45,979 nt of DNA from Chitinophagaceae bacterium (GTDB taxonomy: Bacteria > Bacteroidota > Bacteroidia > Chitinophagales > Chitinophagaceae), in assembly GCA_025934485.1 (NCBI GenBank), contig JAICXX010000030.1, positions 1 through 45,979 on the forward strand. Reading direction: 5' to 3'. Of this stretch, positions 17,123-25,815 are shown one piece after another (position 1 is the stretch's first letter; every line of letters starts with the position of its first letter). Under the pieces are notes generated by a model, which worked only from the letters and a program-made list of their open reading frames with translations, was not told where the DNA came from and made no database searches. The translations under genes and the position numbers were made by a program.

Positions 17123-17905
17123 TCAGATCAAATACACCATGTCCATATGAAAGTACTTCTCGAGTATCTGGTCACGGTGATCTTCCCCCTGGATGATCTT
17201 CACCTGCCGCTTGCCATTCTCCGTACGGATCAGTTTGTTATTGATCATGCTGATCCGCCCTTCCCTGGTCGGCAAGGTCACAATGAGACTGCGCCGGAAA
17301 TGCGATTCGGGAGAAGTCTGGTGGAATTCGTTCATGGCCTGGAAATCATCCAGCACCCGCGGGGTGGTCGTGAAAATATAATCTATTTTGAAGTCCTGCT
17401 TGGTGGGACTCCATTTAGCCACTCCCAGATAACTCCGGCCATCCACAACCACCGGATCGATGATCTGGTAATAGTTACGGCCGTCGCTCTGGATCTCGCC
17501 CGGAGTCAGGGCAAGGGGAACGAGCGAGAAATCGCCATACCCCACGTCTACCAGCCACTTGCGCCCATGCAACTCGACGACGAGCGCCATATGCTCGAAC
17601 TCCCGGCCGTATTTGTTATTGCCGTGATGCAACCGGCCGCCGATCATGGTGACATTAAATCCACAATGAGCAAGGAGGTTATGAAAAAGTACGTTCAGCT
17701 CATAACAATAGCCACCCCGCCTGTCGTGGATGACCTTTTGGTATAAGAAATTGATTTGTAGATAGATTGGGACCTGATGCTGAATGTCCAGGGTCTCGAA
17801 GGGAATCGCAAAAACATGATTGGACTGCAATTCACGAAGTGTCGCCAAGTCCCTGTAGACCATGCCATTGTAATTAATCCGTTTTAAATAACCACTTATG
17901 TCCAT
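17123..17905 (-). CDS. nat: Arylamine N-acetyltransferase
   Basis: A 260-residue NAT-family enzyme (PF00797) that transfers acetyl groups from acetyl-CoA to arylamines, hydrazines or related acceptors. The catalytic triad is complete: Cys67 in RRGGYCYEL, His105 in EFEHMALVV and Asp120 in WLVDVGYGD. Length is normal. In some bacteria NAT-type enzymes take part in natural-product amide formation, but no such cluster is seen here. The gene converges with the STN-domain gene, with 3 bases between the stops. Confidence 0.95.
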   Translation of the reverse strand: MDISGYLKRINYNGMVYRDLATLRELQSNHVFAIPFETLDIQHQVPIYLQINFLYQKVIHDRRGGYCYELNVLFHNLLAHCGFNVTMIGGRLHHGNNKYGREFEHMALVVELHGRKWLVDVGYGDFSLVPLALTPGEIQSDGRNYYQIIDPVVVDGRSYLGVAKWSPTKQDFKIDYIFTTTPRVLDDFQAMNEFHQTSPESHFRRSLIVTLPTREGRISMINNKLIRTENGKRQVKIIQGEDHRDQILEKYFHMDMVYLI

Positions 17906-18065
17906 GCTTGTTGAATTTAACCTGTCGGTATTTTACAATTCCCCTGCCAATGTCCTATCTATTATTATCTATTATTAAAACTATGTTGAAACAAAAGTGC
18001 CCACGAATAGTTCACAACCACTTAATTTTAGCTTTCGTTTTCAAAAACCAAAAAACCAAACTTTC

Positions 18066-18611
18066 ATGCCAAGACTTTCCTTTCTCCTCCTCAGCGTTCT
18101 GCTCGCAGGCGGTTCCTTCCGGTCCATCGCACAACCCATCACCGGACAACAGATCAAAGAGCAGTTCATAGCGGACTGGGTGCGCGCAAAAGCCTATACT
18201 CTCGACTACCTCAACACGATGCCCGCCGACCGGTATTCTTTCAGGGCCGTGGATAGCATCCGCAGCTTTGCTGGACAGATGCTTCATCTCGCCAGCGGCA
18301 ACGTCTTTCTCATCGGTGCAGCCACCGGCGCTAAGATCGACTGGCCCGGCCGCGGCCTCGAGAACAGCCCCACCGCCCAGAACAAAGATTCCGTGGTCTG
18401 GTATGTGACCCGGAGCTACGACTATGCGATCGAAAGCATCAAAGCACTCGATCCGGATAAATACGCGGAAATGGTCGGCGAAGGCAACCGAAAGGCTATG
18501 CGCTATACCCTCCTCCTGAAAGCCTTCGAACATCAGACCCACCATCGGGGTCAAACCACGATCTACATCCGGCTGCAAGGCATCCGTCCGCCCAACGAAA
18601 GATTGTTCTAG
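18066..18611 (+). CDS. Exported DinB-like protein
   Basis: A 181-residue protein with a DinB/YfiT-type four-helix bundle behind a signal peptide (about 1-22: hydrophobic LSFLLLSVLLAGG, cleavage after IAQ). Likely metal ligands are the His in MLHLASGN and the two in HQTHHRGQ, the usual DinB three-histidine pattern. Helices are rich in aromatic residues. Function in this family is generally unknown, although some members are thiol-dependent S-transferases; the present one acts outside the cytoplasm. An in-frame GTG at 17997 would place a polar stretch before the signal peptide, so ATG 18066 is preferred. Confidence 0.85.
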   Translation: MPRLSFLLLSVLLAGGSFRSIAQPITGQQIKEQFIADWVRAKAYTLDYLNTMPADRYSFRAVDSIRSFAGQMLHLASGNVFLIGAATGAKIDWPGRGLENSPTAQNKDSVVWYVTRSYDYAIESIKALDPDKYAEMVGEGNRKAMRYTLLLKAFEHQTHHRGQTTIYIRLQGIRPPNERLF

Positions 18612-18651
18612 GGCCGGGGCCGTGCCTCCCGAGTTCACGCGCACCGGCCTC

Positions 18652-19722
18652 CTATTTTAGTCGTGCCCGCTCGTATTGCAGGGGCCAGTGGATCTCTTTA
18701 TACCCCAACTCATGCGCAGCATGCAGCGGGAAATAGGGATCGCGCAACATTTGCCGCGCCATGACGATGAGATCAGCCAGACCCGCCTCGAGGATAGACT
18801 CCGCCTGAACCGTGTCGGTGATGAGTCCCACCGCCCCCGTCACTATACCGGTAGCCTCCCGGATCCGCTGGGAAAAAGACACCTGGTAACCGGGACCTAC
18901 CGGTATCTTTTGAAATGGTACGAGGCCGCCGGAAGAACAATCGATGACATCGACCTCCAAACCCTTCAACAACGCCGCGAGCTGTACAGCTTCTTCGATA
19001 TCCCATCCACCCTCCGCCCAATCCGTGGCGGAGATACGCACGAATAAGGGGTAACCCGGAGGCCAGGCCGACCGCACAGCCGCCACCACCTCCGTTAAAA
19101 ACCGCACCCGGTTACCAAAGGTCCCGCCATAGGCATCGGTCCGCCGGTTGCTCAACGGGCTAAGGAAGGCATGCAACAGATAACCGTGCGCCGCATGAAT
19201 CTCGACGACCTTAAAACCCGCCAGCATCGCCCTCCGCGCGGCCGCCTTGAAATCATCCACCACCTTGCGGATATCCTGGGGCGACATCTCCACCGGCATC
19301 GGATAATGCTCGTTGTAGGCCACGGCGCTCGGTCCAAAAACTCTCCAGCCACCCGCCTCCTCTGCTATCATTCCGCTCCCTTTCCACGGCTCCCGGGTAC
19401 TCGCCTTGCGGCCGGCATGCGCCAGCTGAATGCCGATCTCGCTGCCCTGCGCCCGCACGAACTTTACGATGCGCCGCAGCTCTGCAATATGCTCATCCTT
19501 CCAGATGCCCAGATCACTCGGCGAGATCCTGCCTTCCGGCGAGACCGCCGTCGCCTCGGTAAAGATCAACCCCGCACCGCCTACCGCCCTCGTGCCGAGA
19601 TGAACGAGATGCCAGTCGTCCGCAAACCCCTCATGCGCCGAATATTGACACATGGGCGAGACAACGATACGATTACCGAAGACAATATCTCTTATCTGTA
19701 GCGAGGTAAACAGTTTGCTCAT
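18652..19722 (-). CDS. NADH:flavin oxidoreductase, Old Yellow Enzyme of the YqjM type
   Basis: A 356-residue FMN-dependent ene-reductase, a TIM barrel that reduces activated C=C bonds. Matching parts: the YqjM-type redox-tuning Cys25 in SPMCQYSA, QLAHAGRKA at about 99-107, the substrate-binding pair His176/His179 in EIHAAHGYLLH, SNRRTDAYGG, and the late LIVMARQMLRDPYF. A longer frame begins at 19983, but it runs through the divergent modA start; ATG 19722 gives the normal family N-terminus. The physiological substrate is not known; YqjM homologues respond to oxidative and electrophile stress. Confidence 0.94.
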   Translation of the reverse strand: MSKLFTSLQIRDIVFGNRIVVSPMCQYSAHEGFADDWHLVHLGTRAVGGAGLIFTEATAVSPEGRISPSDLGIWKDEHIAELRRIVKFVRAQGSEIGIQLAHAGRKASTREPWKGSGMIAEEAGGWRVFGPSAVAYNEHYPMPVEMSPQDIRKVVDDFKAAARRAMLAGFKVVEIHAAHGYLLHAFLSPLSNRRTDAYGGTFGNRVRFLTEVVAAVRSAWPPGYPLFVRISATDWAEGGWDIEEAVQLAALLKGLEVDVIDCSSGGLVPFQKIPVGPGYQVSFSQRIREATGIVTGAVGLITDTVQAESILEAGLADLIVMARQMLRDPYFPLHAAHELGYKEIHWPLQYERARLK

Positions 19723-19765
19723 AATACCAGCGAAGATCGTAAGTTTAGGTATAATTAAAGCTTTC

Positions 19766-20575
19766 ATGTTCCAAACCCGCTGGTCACTTCCCGCTATCAC
19801 TACCATGACCCTCCTGCTGATGGCCGCAAAACCCATTTCTATGCAAACACCGGCAGAACATCCCCAGCCCGCAAAGGCGGGCACCGAGGTCCTCGTGGCC
19901 GCCGCCGCCGATCTGCGCTTCGCCATGGACTCACTCGTCGTCATCTTTTCACGCAATAACCCCGATATCGCCGTCAAGGTCACCTATGGTTCCTCGGGCA
20001 ACTTTTTTGAACAGATCAAAAACGGCGCGCCCTTCGATCTCTATTTCTCGGCCGACGTCGACTATCCCCGGCAGTTAAAAGAACAAAACAAAACACTCGG
20101 CGCCGTCCATGTCTATGGTACCGGTCAGCTCGTCCTCTGGAGCAAAACCATCGACCCTGCCAAACAACGGATGAATACTCTCCTCGACCCTGGCGTGACA
20201 AAGATTGCCGTCGCGAACCCCGCGCATGCGCCCTATGGCAAAAGGGCCGAAGAAGCATTGCATTATTATAATCTCTACGATAAGGTCAGGGATAAGCTGG
20301 TCATGGGTGAGAACATCGCCCAAACCGCGCAATATGCGCAAACGGGCGTCGCGGAAGTCGGGATCATCGCCCTTTCGCTGGCGCTATCTCCGACTATGCA
20401 GGGGGCCGGCGGAAAATATTGGCTCATCCCCGCCGCCGCACACCAGCCGTTACTACAGGGCTTCGCGCTGCTGCCGCATGCCCAGGGCAACACCGGCGCC
20501 GAAAAGTTTGCGGCCCTCTGTGAGTCGCCTGCAGCAAAGGTCACACTCCGGCGCTTCGGCTTCGGCGAAAAATAA
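19766..20575 (+). CDS. modA: Molybdate ABC transporter, substrate-binding protein
   Basis: The 269-residue periplasmic protein binds molybdate or tungstate and hands it to the ModB permease. After a signal segment (about 1-22) come VLVAAAADLRFAMDSL, TYGSSGNFFEQIKNGAPFDLYFSAD and IAVANPAHAPYGKRAEEAL, all standard for ModA; Ser/Ala residues in the first two form the oxyanion site. The start at 19766 avoids the overlap with the divergent OYE gene that the longer frame implies. modB begins 10 bases after the stop. Confidence 0.95.
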   Translation: MFQTRWSLPAITTMTLLLMAAKPISMQTPAEHPQPAKAGTEVLVAAAADLRFAMDSLVVIFSRNNPDIAVKVTYGSSGNFFEQIKNGAPFDLYFSADVDYPRQLKEQNKTLGAVHVYGTGQLVLWSKTIDPAKQRMNTLLDPGVTKIAVANPAHAPYGKRAEEALHYYNLYDKVRDKLVMGENIAQTAQYAQTGVAEVGIIALSLALSPTMQGAGGKYWLIPAAAHQPLLQGFALLPHAQGNTGAEKFAALCESPAAKVTLRRFGFGEK

Positions 20576-20584
20576 AAAGTATCT

Positions 20585-21262
20585 ATGATCGACTGGCTCC
20601 CTCTTTGGTTGAGTTTGAAACTAGCCTTCATCACAATGATCATCCTGCTGGTGATCGGCATCCCCATTGCCTGGTGGCTGGCTTATAGCCGCCGCCGCTG
20701 GACCGTGATCGCGGAAGCGATCATCAGCCTGCCCATGGTGCTGCCCCCAAGTGTGCTCGGTTTCTATCTGCTGCTGGCCTTCAGTCCCGCGGGCTCCTTT
20801 GGACACGCACTCGACCGCGTGCTGGATATCCGCCTCGTGTTCACCTTCCCCGGCCTGGTGGTCGCCTCGCTGATTTATAGCCTGCCTTTTATGGTCAACC
20901 CATTGCTGGCAGGTTTCAAGAACCTGCCCCCGAATCTGCTGGAAGCCTCCCAAACCCTCGGCAAGTCAGGCTGGACGACGCTCCGTCGCATCCTCCTGCC
21001 CAATATCCGCGCCTCGCTGATCACCGGCGCCATCCTCAGCTTCGCCCATACCATCGGTGAATTCGGTGTCGTCATGATGATCGGTGGCAGCATCCCCGGC
21101 CAGACCCGCGTTGCTTCTGTGGCTATCTATGACGAACAACAATCGGGTAATTATTCCCTGGCCAACAACTACGCCATCACCCTGCTGAGCCTGTCATTCG
21201 CCATCCTGCTCATCGTCTATGCCGTGAACCGCCATTTCAATAAATCGAGATCCATCCTATGA
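20585..21262 (+). CDS. modB: Molybdate ABC transporter, permease
   Basis: A 225-residue inner-membrane permease with five or six membrane helices. The coupling-helix (EAA-type) motif is EASQTLGKSGWTTLRRILLP, and IGEFGVVMMIGGSIPG is typical of ModB. The TGA stop overlaps the start of modC by four bases (ATGA), a sign of translational coupling. Confidence 0.95.
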   Translation: MIDWLPLWLSLKLAFITMIILLVIGIPIAWWLAYSRRRWTVIAEAIISLPMVLPPSVLGFYLLLAFSPAGSFGHALDRVLDIRLVFTFPGLVVASLIYSLPFMVNPLLAGFKNLPPNLLEASQTLGKSGWTTLRRILLPNIRASLITGAILSFAHTIGEFGVVMMIGGSIPGQTRVASVAIYDEQQSGNYSLANNYAITLLSLSFAILLIVYAVNRHFNKSRSIL

Positions 21263-22191
21263 CACCCGATCATTTCCAAAAACGCACCGATCCCGAGGCA
21301 CCGGTCCCCCCCTTCCTTAGCTTCCACGCCACCAAAATGCTCCACACAGCGCAAGGCCCGCAGCTATTCGATGTGCGCTTCGATTTGCCGCAAGGACAAA
21401 CCCTCGCTATCCATGGCCTGTCCGGCTCCGGCAAAACCACTCTGCTCCGCATCCTCGCCGGCCTCTCCCCCGCCGACTCCGGCCATATCCGGGTCGGAAA
21501 CGAAACCTGGCTCGATACCCAGCGCCGCATCGACCTGCCCACCCGCCATCGGTCCATCGGCTTCGTATTCCAGGACTTCGCGCTCTTCCCCAACCTCACC
21601 GTCAGGGGCAATCTGGAATATGCACTGCCACCGGACACAAAAAAAGCGGCCAAAGCCGCAACAACGATCATCGATGAGCTGCTCGAGCTCATGGAACTGG
21701 AAGCATTGCAACACCGCCGGCCCGCCCTGCTCTCCGGCGGCCAGCAACAACGCATCGCCATTGCCCGCGCCATCGCCAGAAACCCGCGTCTCCTCCTCCT
21801 CGACGAACCGCTCTCTGCCCTCGACGACGAGATGCGCCATAAACTGCTGGATTATCTGCTGAAGATACAACGCCACTACCATCTCACCACCCTTTTGGTA
21901 AGCCATCACGTGACAGATATCTTTCGACTTGCCACCAACGTTATCCGTTTGGAAAAAGGCCGCGTCGAACGATCCGGTACCTCTGCCGAAGTATTCGCCG
22001 ACAAGCCGCAGATCACACTCACCGGCACGATCCTGGATCTTACCCCCGCGGGCGATACCTTCCTCGTCCGGATCGACTTCGCAGGCACCATCCTCCAGCT
22101 CGATATCTCCGCAGAGAAAGCCGCCACCCTTCGGCCCGGGCGCGAAATTACCATCACCATGCAACAATCTTCCCACCCGGAACGTCCTTGA
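21259..22191 (+). CDS. modC: Molybdate ABC transporter, ATPase
   Basis: A 310-residue ABC ATPase that powers uptake through ModB. Walker A GLSGSGKT is at 53-60, the Q-loop in FVFQDFALFP, the signature LSGGQ at 157-161, Walker B LLLLDE at 177-182 and the switch His in LVSHHVTD. A TOBE-like segment from about 255 (TGTILDLTPAGDTFLVRI) may sense bound molybdate. The first 20 residues are longer than usual. The permease gene that follows starts 16 bases after the stop. Confidence 0.94.
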   Translation: MTPDHFQKRTDPEAPVPPFLSFHATKMLHTAQGPQLFDVRFDLPQGQTLAIHGLSGSGKTTLLRILAGLSPADSGHIRVGNETWLDTQRRIDLPTRHRSIGFVFQDFALFPNLTVRGNLEYALPPDTKKAAKAATTIIDELLELMELEALQHRRPALLSGGQQQRIAIARAIARNPRLLLLDEPLSALDDEMRHKLLDYLLKIQRHYHLTTLLVSHHVTDIFRLATNVIRLEKGRVERSGTSAEVFADKPQITLTGTILDLTPAGDTFLVRIDFAGTILQLDISAEKAATLRPGREITITMQQSSHPERP

Positions 22192-22207
22192 TCGACAAAC
22201 CTTTCTC

Positions 22208-24616
22208 ATGCTAAAAAACTACTGCCGGATCGCTTTTCGCAACCTCGCGAAGAATAAACTCCATTCCGTTATCAATCTCACCGGCCTGGCAGTCGGTATG
22301 GCGGTAGCCTTCCTTATCGGCCTCTGGGTCCGGGACGAACTGTCCTTCAACACCTGGCACCAAAACTATGACCGCATCGCACAGGTCGTCATCAACGAAA
22401 CCGTCCATGATGAGCTCAACACTTCGGATCATCTTCCCTATCCACTAGTGGGCGAACTCGAGACGAAATACCACAACCATTTCGATGAACTGGTGGCCGC
22501 CACGCCCAAAGAAGAAATGATCTTCTCGGCCAATGAAAGAACGATGTCCCTCACCGGACAATTTATGCAGGAGAATGGACCGCGGCTCTTCACCCTCCGT
22601 ATGCTCAAGGGAGGTCGCAATGGCCTGCAGCCCCCCAATACCATCCTGCTCTCCGCTTCGGCCGCCAACGCTTTCTTCGGCAACGCCGACCCCATTGGTC
22701 AAACCATCCTTGTACATGACACCAGCCGGCTTCAGATCACCGGCGTTTACGCCGACCTTCCCGCCAATACGACCCTCCACGATCTTCAATTCATCGGCGA
22801 CTGGAAATGGTATCTGGCCAATAACCGCTATTTAAAGTATAAAGGCTGGGACAACCACGCCGTTTTCCTCTACGCGGCCATCCCCGCCGGCTCCTCCTTC
22901 ACCGGCGTTTCCCAAGCCATCCGGAACGCAGAGGCCGCAGCGATAAAAGGTATGTCCAATATGGATAAAGAAGCCGCCGCAAAACCAAGCCTATGGCTAC
23001 ATCCCATGCGCCGCTGGCATCTGTACAACTCTTTTAAGGCCGGCGTCGCTAGCCTCGATGCCATTCATTTCGTACAGCTCATCGCCGCCATCGGAGTCAT
23101 GGTGCTGCTTCTCGCCTGTATCAATTTCATGAACCTGAGCACTGCCCGCTCCGCCGGGCGGGCCAGAGAAGTCGGCGTCCGCAAGACCATCGGCTCCGGT
23201 CGCCATCAACTCGTCGCGCAATTCTTCACCGAATCCTATCTCGTCACCTTCGTGGCTTTCCTCCTGGCACTACTGCTGGCGGTCCTTGCCCTGCCCTGGT
23301 TCAATGACCTCTCAGACAAACAGATACTCTTTCCCTGGTCCAGTTTCCGGTTCTGGCTTTCGGCCCTGGCCTTCGTGGCAGCCACCGGTCTCATGGCCGG
23401 CAGCTATCCCGCCTTTTACCTGAGCTCTTTCCAACCCGTAAATGTGCTAAAGGGCGAATTTCGCACCGGCCGCCCCGCCATCCTCGCGCGCCAGCTGCTG
23501 GTCGTCGGTCAGTTCACCTTCTCTGTCGCCCTCATCATCTCTACCATCGTAGTCGCCACCCAGGTCCGTTATGCGAAAGAGAGGCCCATCGGCTATTCCC
23601 GCGAAGGACTCGTGCTGGTCAAAATGCATTACCCGGAATACGTGGAGAAATACGCTGTACTGAAGAACGAGCTGACGCAAAGCGGCGCCGTGCTCGATAT
23701 GGCCGCTGCTCAAAGTCCGCTCACCGGTGTATGGTCAACCAGCGAAGGCTTTCAATGGAAAGACAAAGACCCCGCGATCCACGAACGCTTCGCCACACTC
23801 AATGTCTCCGCGGACTATGGAGGAACCGTTGGCTGGCAATTCCTCGGCGGGCGCGACTTCAGGCCGGGGTATGCCACCGATTCGTCCGGGTTCGTCATCA
23901 ATGAAAGCGCCGCCCGCATCATGGGTCTCGTCCATCCCGTGGGCCAAACGATCTCCTGGACATCCCGCTGGCTCGGCGATACGGCGAAGAACTATACGAT
24001 CCTTGGCGTCGTGAAAGACATGGTGATGGAATCGCCTTACGATCCCGTGAAGCCCACCGTGTTCTTCCTGGGCGGGGATTATAATTGGATCACACTTCGG
24101 CTCGATCCGCACGCGGCAGCCGGCGCTTCATTGGAAAAGATCGCGGCGGTCTTCAAAAAGGTTGTCCCCAACATTCCCTTTGAATACAATTTTGTCGACC
24201 AGGAGTATGCATTGAAATTCGCTATGGAAGAACGTATCGGCAGATTGGCGGCTTTATTCGCCGCATTCGCGGTGTTTATAAGTTGTCTGGGGTTGTTCGG
24301 GATGTCGGCCTTCATGGCTGAACAACGCACCCATGAGATCGGCATCCGCAAAGTGCTGGGTGCTTCGATCCCCAATGTGCTGGCGCTGTTGTCGCTTGAT
24401 TTCCTGAAGCTCGTGAGCATCTCTTTACTCATCGGCATGCCGCTCACGTGGTACGGGATGAGCCAATGGCTGAGCCATTATCTCTATCATACGCCGCTCT
24501 CGTGGTGGATCTTCGCTACTGCCGGCGTTGCAACGCTGGGACTGACCCTGCTTACGATCAGCTATCAATCCATCCAGGCCGCGTTCACGAATCCGGTAAA
24601 AAGTCTGCGCCGCTGA
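22208..24616 (+). CDS. MacB/FtsX-type ABC transporter permease (8 membrane helices)
   Basis: An 802-residue permease in the Bacteroidota double-FtsX form. It starts with KNYCRIAFRNLAKNKLHSVINLTGLAVGMA, the usual first helix, followed by a MacB-type periplasmic domain, an FtsX domain (helices around 290-450), a second periplasmic domain (about 450-660) and a second FtsX domain with HEIGIRKVLGAS and a C-terminus NPVKSLRR. Such proteins work with a separate ATPase for export of peptides, lipoproteins or antibiotics, or for signalling; no matching ATPase is adjacent, since ModC belongs to the molybdate system. The frame is open upstream to 21929, but that region is modC. Confidence 0.92.
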   Translation: MLKNYCRIAFRNLAKNKLHSVINLTGLAVGMAVAFLIGLWVRDELSFNTWHQNYDRIAQVVINETVHDELNTSDHLPYPLVGELETKYHNHFDELVAATPKEEMIFSANERTMSLTGQFMQENGPRLFTLRMLKGGRNGLQPPNTILLSASAANAFFGNADPIGQTILVHDTSRLQITGVYADLPANTTLHDLQFIGDWKWYLANNRYLKYKGWDNHAVFLYAAIPAGSSFTGVSQAIRNAEAAAIKGMSNMDKEAAAKPSLWLHPMRRWHLYNSFKAGVASLDAIHFVQLIAAIGVMVLLLACINFMNLSTARSAGRAREVGVRKTIGSGRHQLVAQFFTESYLVTFVAFLLALLLAVLALPWFNDLSDKQILFPWSSFRFWLSALAFVAATGLMAGSYPAFYLSSFQPVNVLKGEFRTGRPAILARQLLVVGQFTFSVALIISTIVVATQVRYAKERPIGYSREGLVLVKMHYPEYVEKYAVLKNELTQSGAVLDMAAAQSPLTGVWSTSEGFQWKDKDPAIHERFATLNVSADYGGTVGWQFLGGRDFRPGYATDSSGFVINESAARIMGLVHPVGQTISWTSRWLGDTAKNYTILGVVKDMVMESPYDPVKPTVFFLGGDYNWITLRLDPHAAAGASLEKIAAVFKKVVPNIPFEYNFVDQEYALKFAMEERIGRLAALFAAFAVFISCLGLFGMSAFMAEQRTHEIGIRKVLGASIPNVLALLSLDFLKLVSISLLIGMPLTWYGMSQWLSHYLYHTPLSWWIFATAGVATLGLTLLTISYQSIQAAFTNPVKSLRR

Positions 24617-24660
24617 TGGCATTGGTCGAAAATACTTACTTTCAGTGCTTAATTGTGACT

Positions 24661-25815
24661 ATGACGCAGCTATCCGTATGGGAAAAGGAAAGTTTTTTTG
24701 CACCAGCCGATATCATCATCGTGGGTAGCGGTCTCGTGGGTTTGTGGAGCGCCTACTACCTCAAAAAAAAAGCGCCCGGCCTTAACATCACCATCGTGGA
24801 ACGCGGACTCATCCCCACCGGCGCCAGCACCCGCAATGCCGGCTTCGCCTGCTTCGGCACCCTCACGGAATTGCTCTCCGGCGTAAAGGAAATGGGTGAA
24901 GACCAAATGCTGGAATTAACGGAACTCCGCTTCAAAGGCCTCAAAAAGATCAGCAAAGTCTTTAAGGATGAAGAGATCGGGTTGGAACGCAACGGCGGCT
25001 ACGAGCTCATCGCCAGCGCCGATAGCAACGAACTGCGCTCCTTCATCGACACCTTCAACCGGCTTCTCAAAAAGATCACCGGAAAACAAAAGATCTTCCG
25101 TCTGCAAAACGAAAAGCTCGGCCGCTTCGGCTTCGCGGGTATCCAACATCTTATCGGCAACAGCTGGGAGGCACAGCTGCATTCCGGTAAACTCTGCATG
25201 GCCCTGCTGCGTCTCGTTCAATCCATGGGCATCACGGTATTGAACAATATAGAGATCACCGGCTACGAAAAGGTCCATGGTCAGGTCCTCTTACATAGCC
25301 GTCAGGCTCCGCCGCTCCTCTCCTCGCAACTACTGGTAACTACAAACGCCTTTGCCCGCGAACTGCTGCCGCAGCTCGACGTGGTCCCCGCGCGCGGACA
25401 GGTGATCGTTACCTCGCCCATCGACAACCTCCTGTTTAAAGGCACCTTCCATTTCAACGAAGGCTTCTATTATTTTCGTAACCTGGGCGACCGGGTCCTT
25501 CTCGGCGGCGCCCGCAATAAAGCGTTCGAAGAAGAGACCACCAGCGAGATGTCCCTCTCCCAAACGATCCAGCACGAGCTCGAACGCTTCCTGGGCGAGG
25601 TGATCCTTCCAGGCCGTCATTATACCATCGAACACCGCTGGAGCGGCATCATGGGCATGGGCGGCGAAAAGATGCCGATACTACGCGCCGTCAACGATCA
25701 TGTCTTCTGCGCCGTGCGCATGAGCGGCATGGGAGTCGCCCTCGCTCCGGTGGTAGGCGAGAAGATCGCCACCCTGATGACGGACGATGCCGCCCCCGAT
25801 TCCTCTAAAGTTTGA
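24661..25815 (+). CDS. FAD-dependent oxidoreductase, DAO family
   Basis: A 384-residue flavoenzyme of the D-amino-acid/glycine oxidase superfamily (PF01266). The FAD dinucleotide loop is VGSGLVGLWSAYYL (GSGLVG at 22-27) with the acidic residue Glu47 ending the second strand (TIVERG), then GASTRNAGFACFG, which binds FAD. The C-terminal part has EHRWSGIMGMGGEKMPIL and AVRMSGMGVALAP, typical of DAO proteins. The substrate is probably an amine or amino acid but cannot be named. The frame extends upstream into the permease gene; ATG 24661 is the natural start. Its last 11 bases overlap the convergent protease gene. Confidence 0.9.
   Translation: MTQLSVWEKESFFAPADIIIVGSGLVGLWSAYYLKKKAPGLNITIVERGLIPTGASTRNAGFACFGTLTELLSGVKEMGEDQMLELTELRFKGLKKISKVFKDEEIGLERNGGYELIASADSNELRSFIDTFNRLLKKITGKQKIFRLQNEKLGRFGFAGIQHLIGNSWEAQLHSGKLCMALLRLVQSMGITVLNNIEITGYEKVHGQVLLHSRQAPPLLSSQLLVTTNAFARELLPQLDVVPARGQVIVTSPIDNLLFKGTFHFNEGFYYFRNLGDRVLLGGARNKAFEEETTSEMSLSQTIQHELERFLGEVILPGRHYTIEHRWSGIMGMGGEKMPILRAVNDHVFCAVRMSGMGVALAPVVGEKIATLMTDDAAPDSSKV

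Noticed and set aside
18612-18651. A further copy of the dispersed repeat between dinB-like and OYE genes
   Set aside because: GC-rich with some likeness to the right end of the copy at 40843, but no GCTAATG string or convincing stems.
19723-19983. 87-residue N-terminal extension of the Old Yellow Enzyme
   Set aside because: It would overlap the divergent modA start, and the family N-terminus begins at ATG 19722.
21929-22207. N-terminal extension of the MacB/FtsX permease
   Set aside because: It runs antiparallel in frame through modC coding sequence; the natural first helix starts at ATG 22208.
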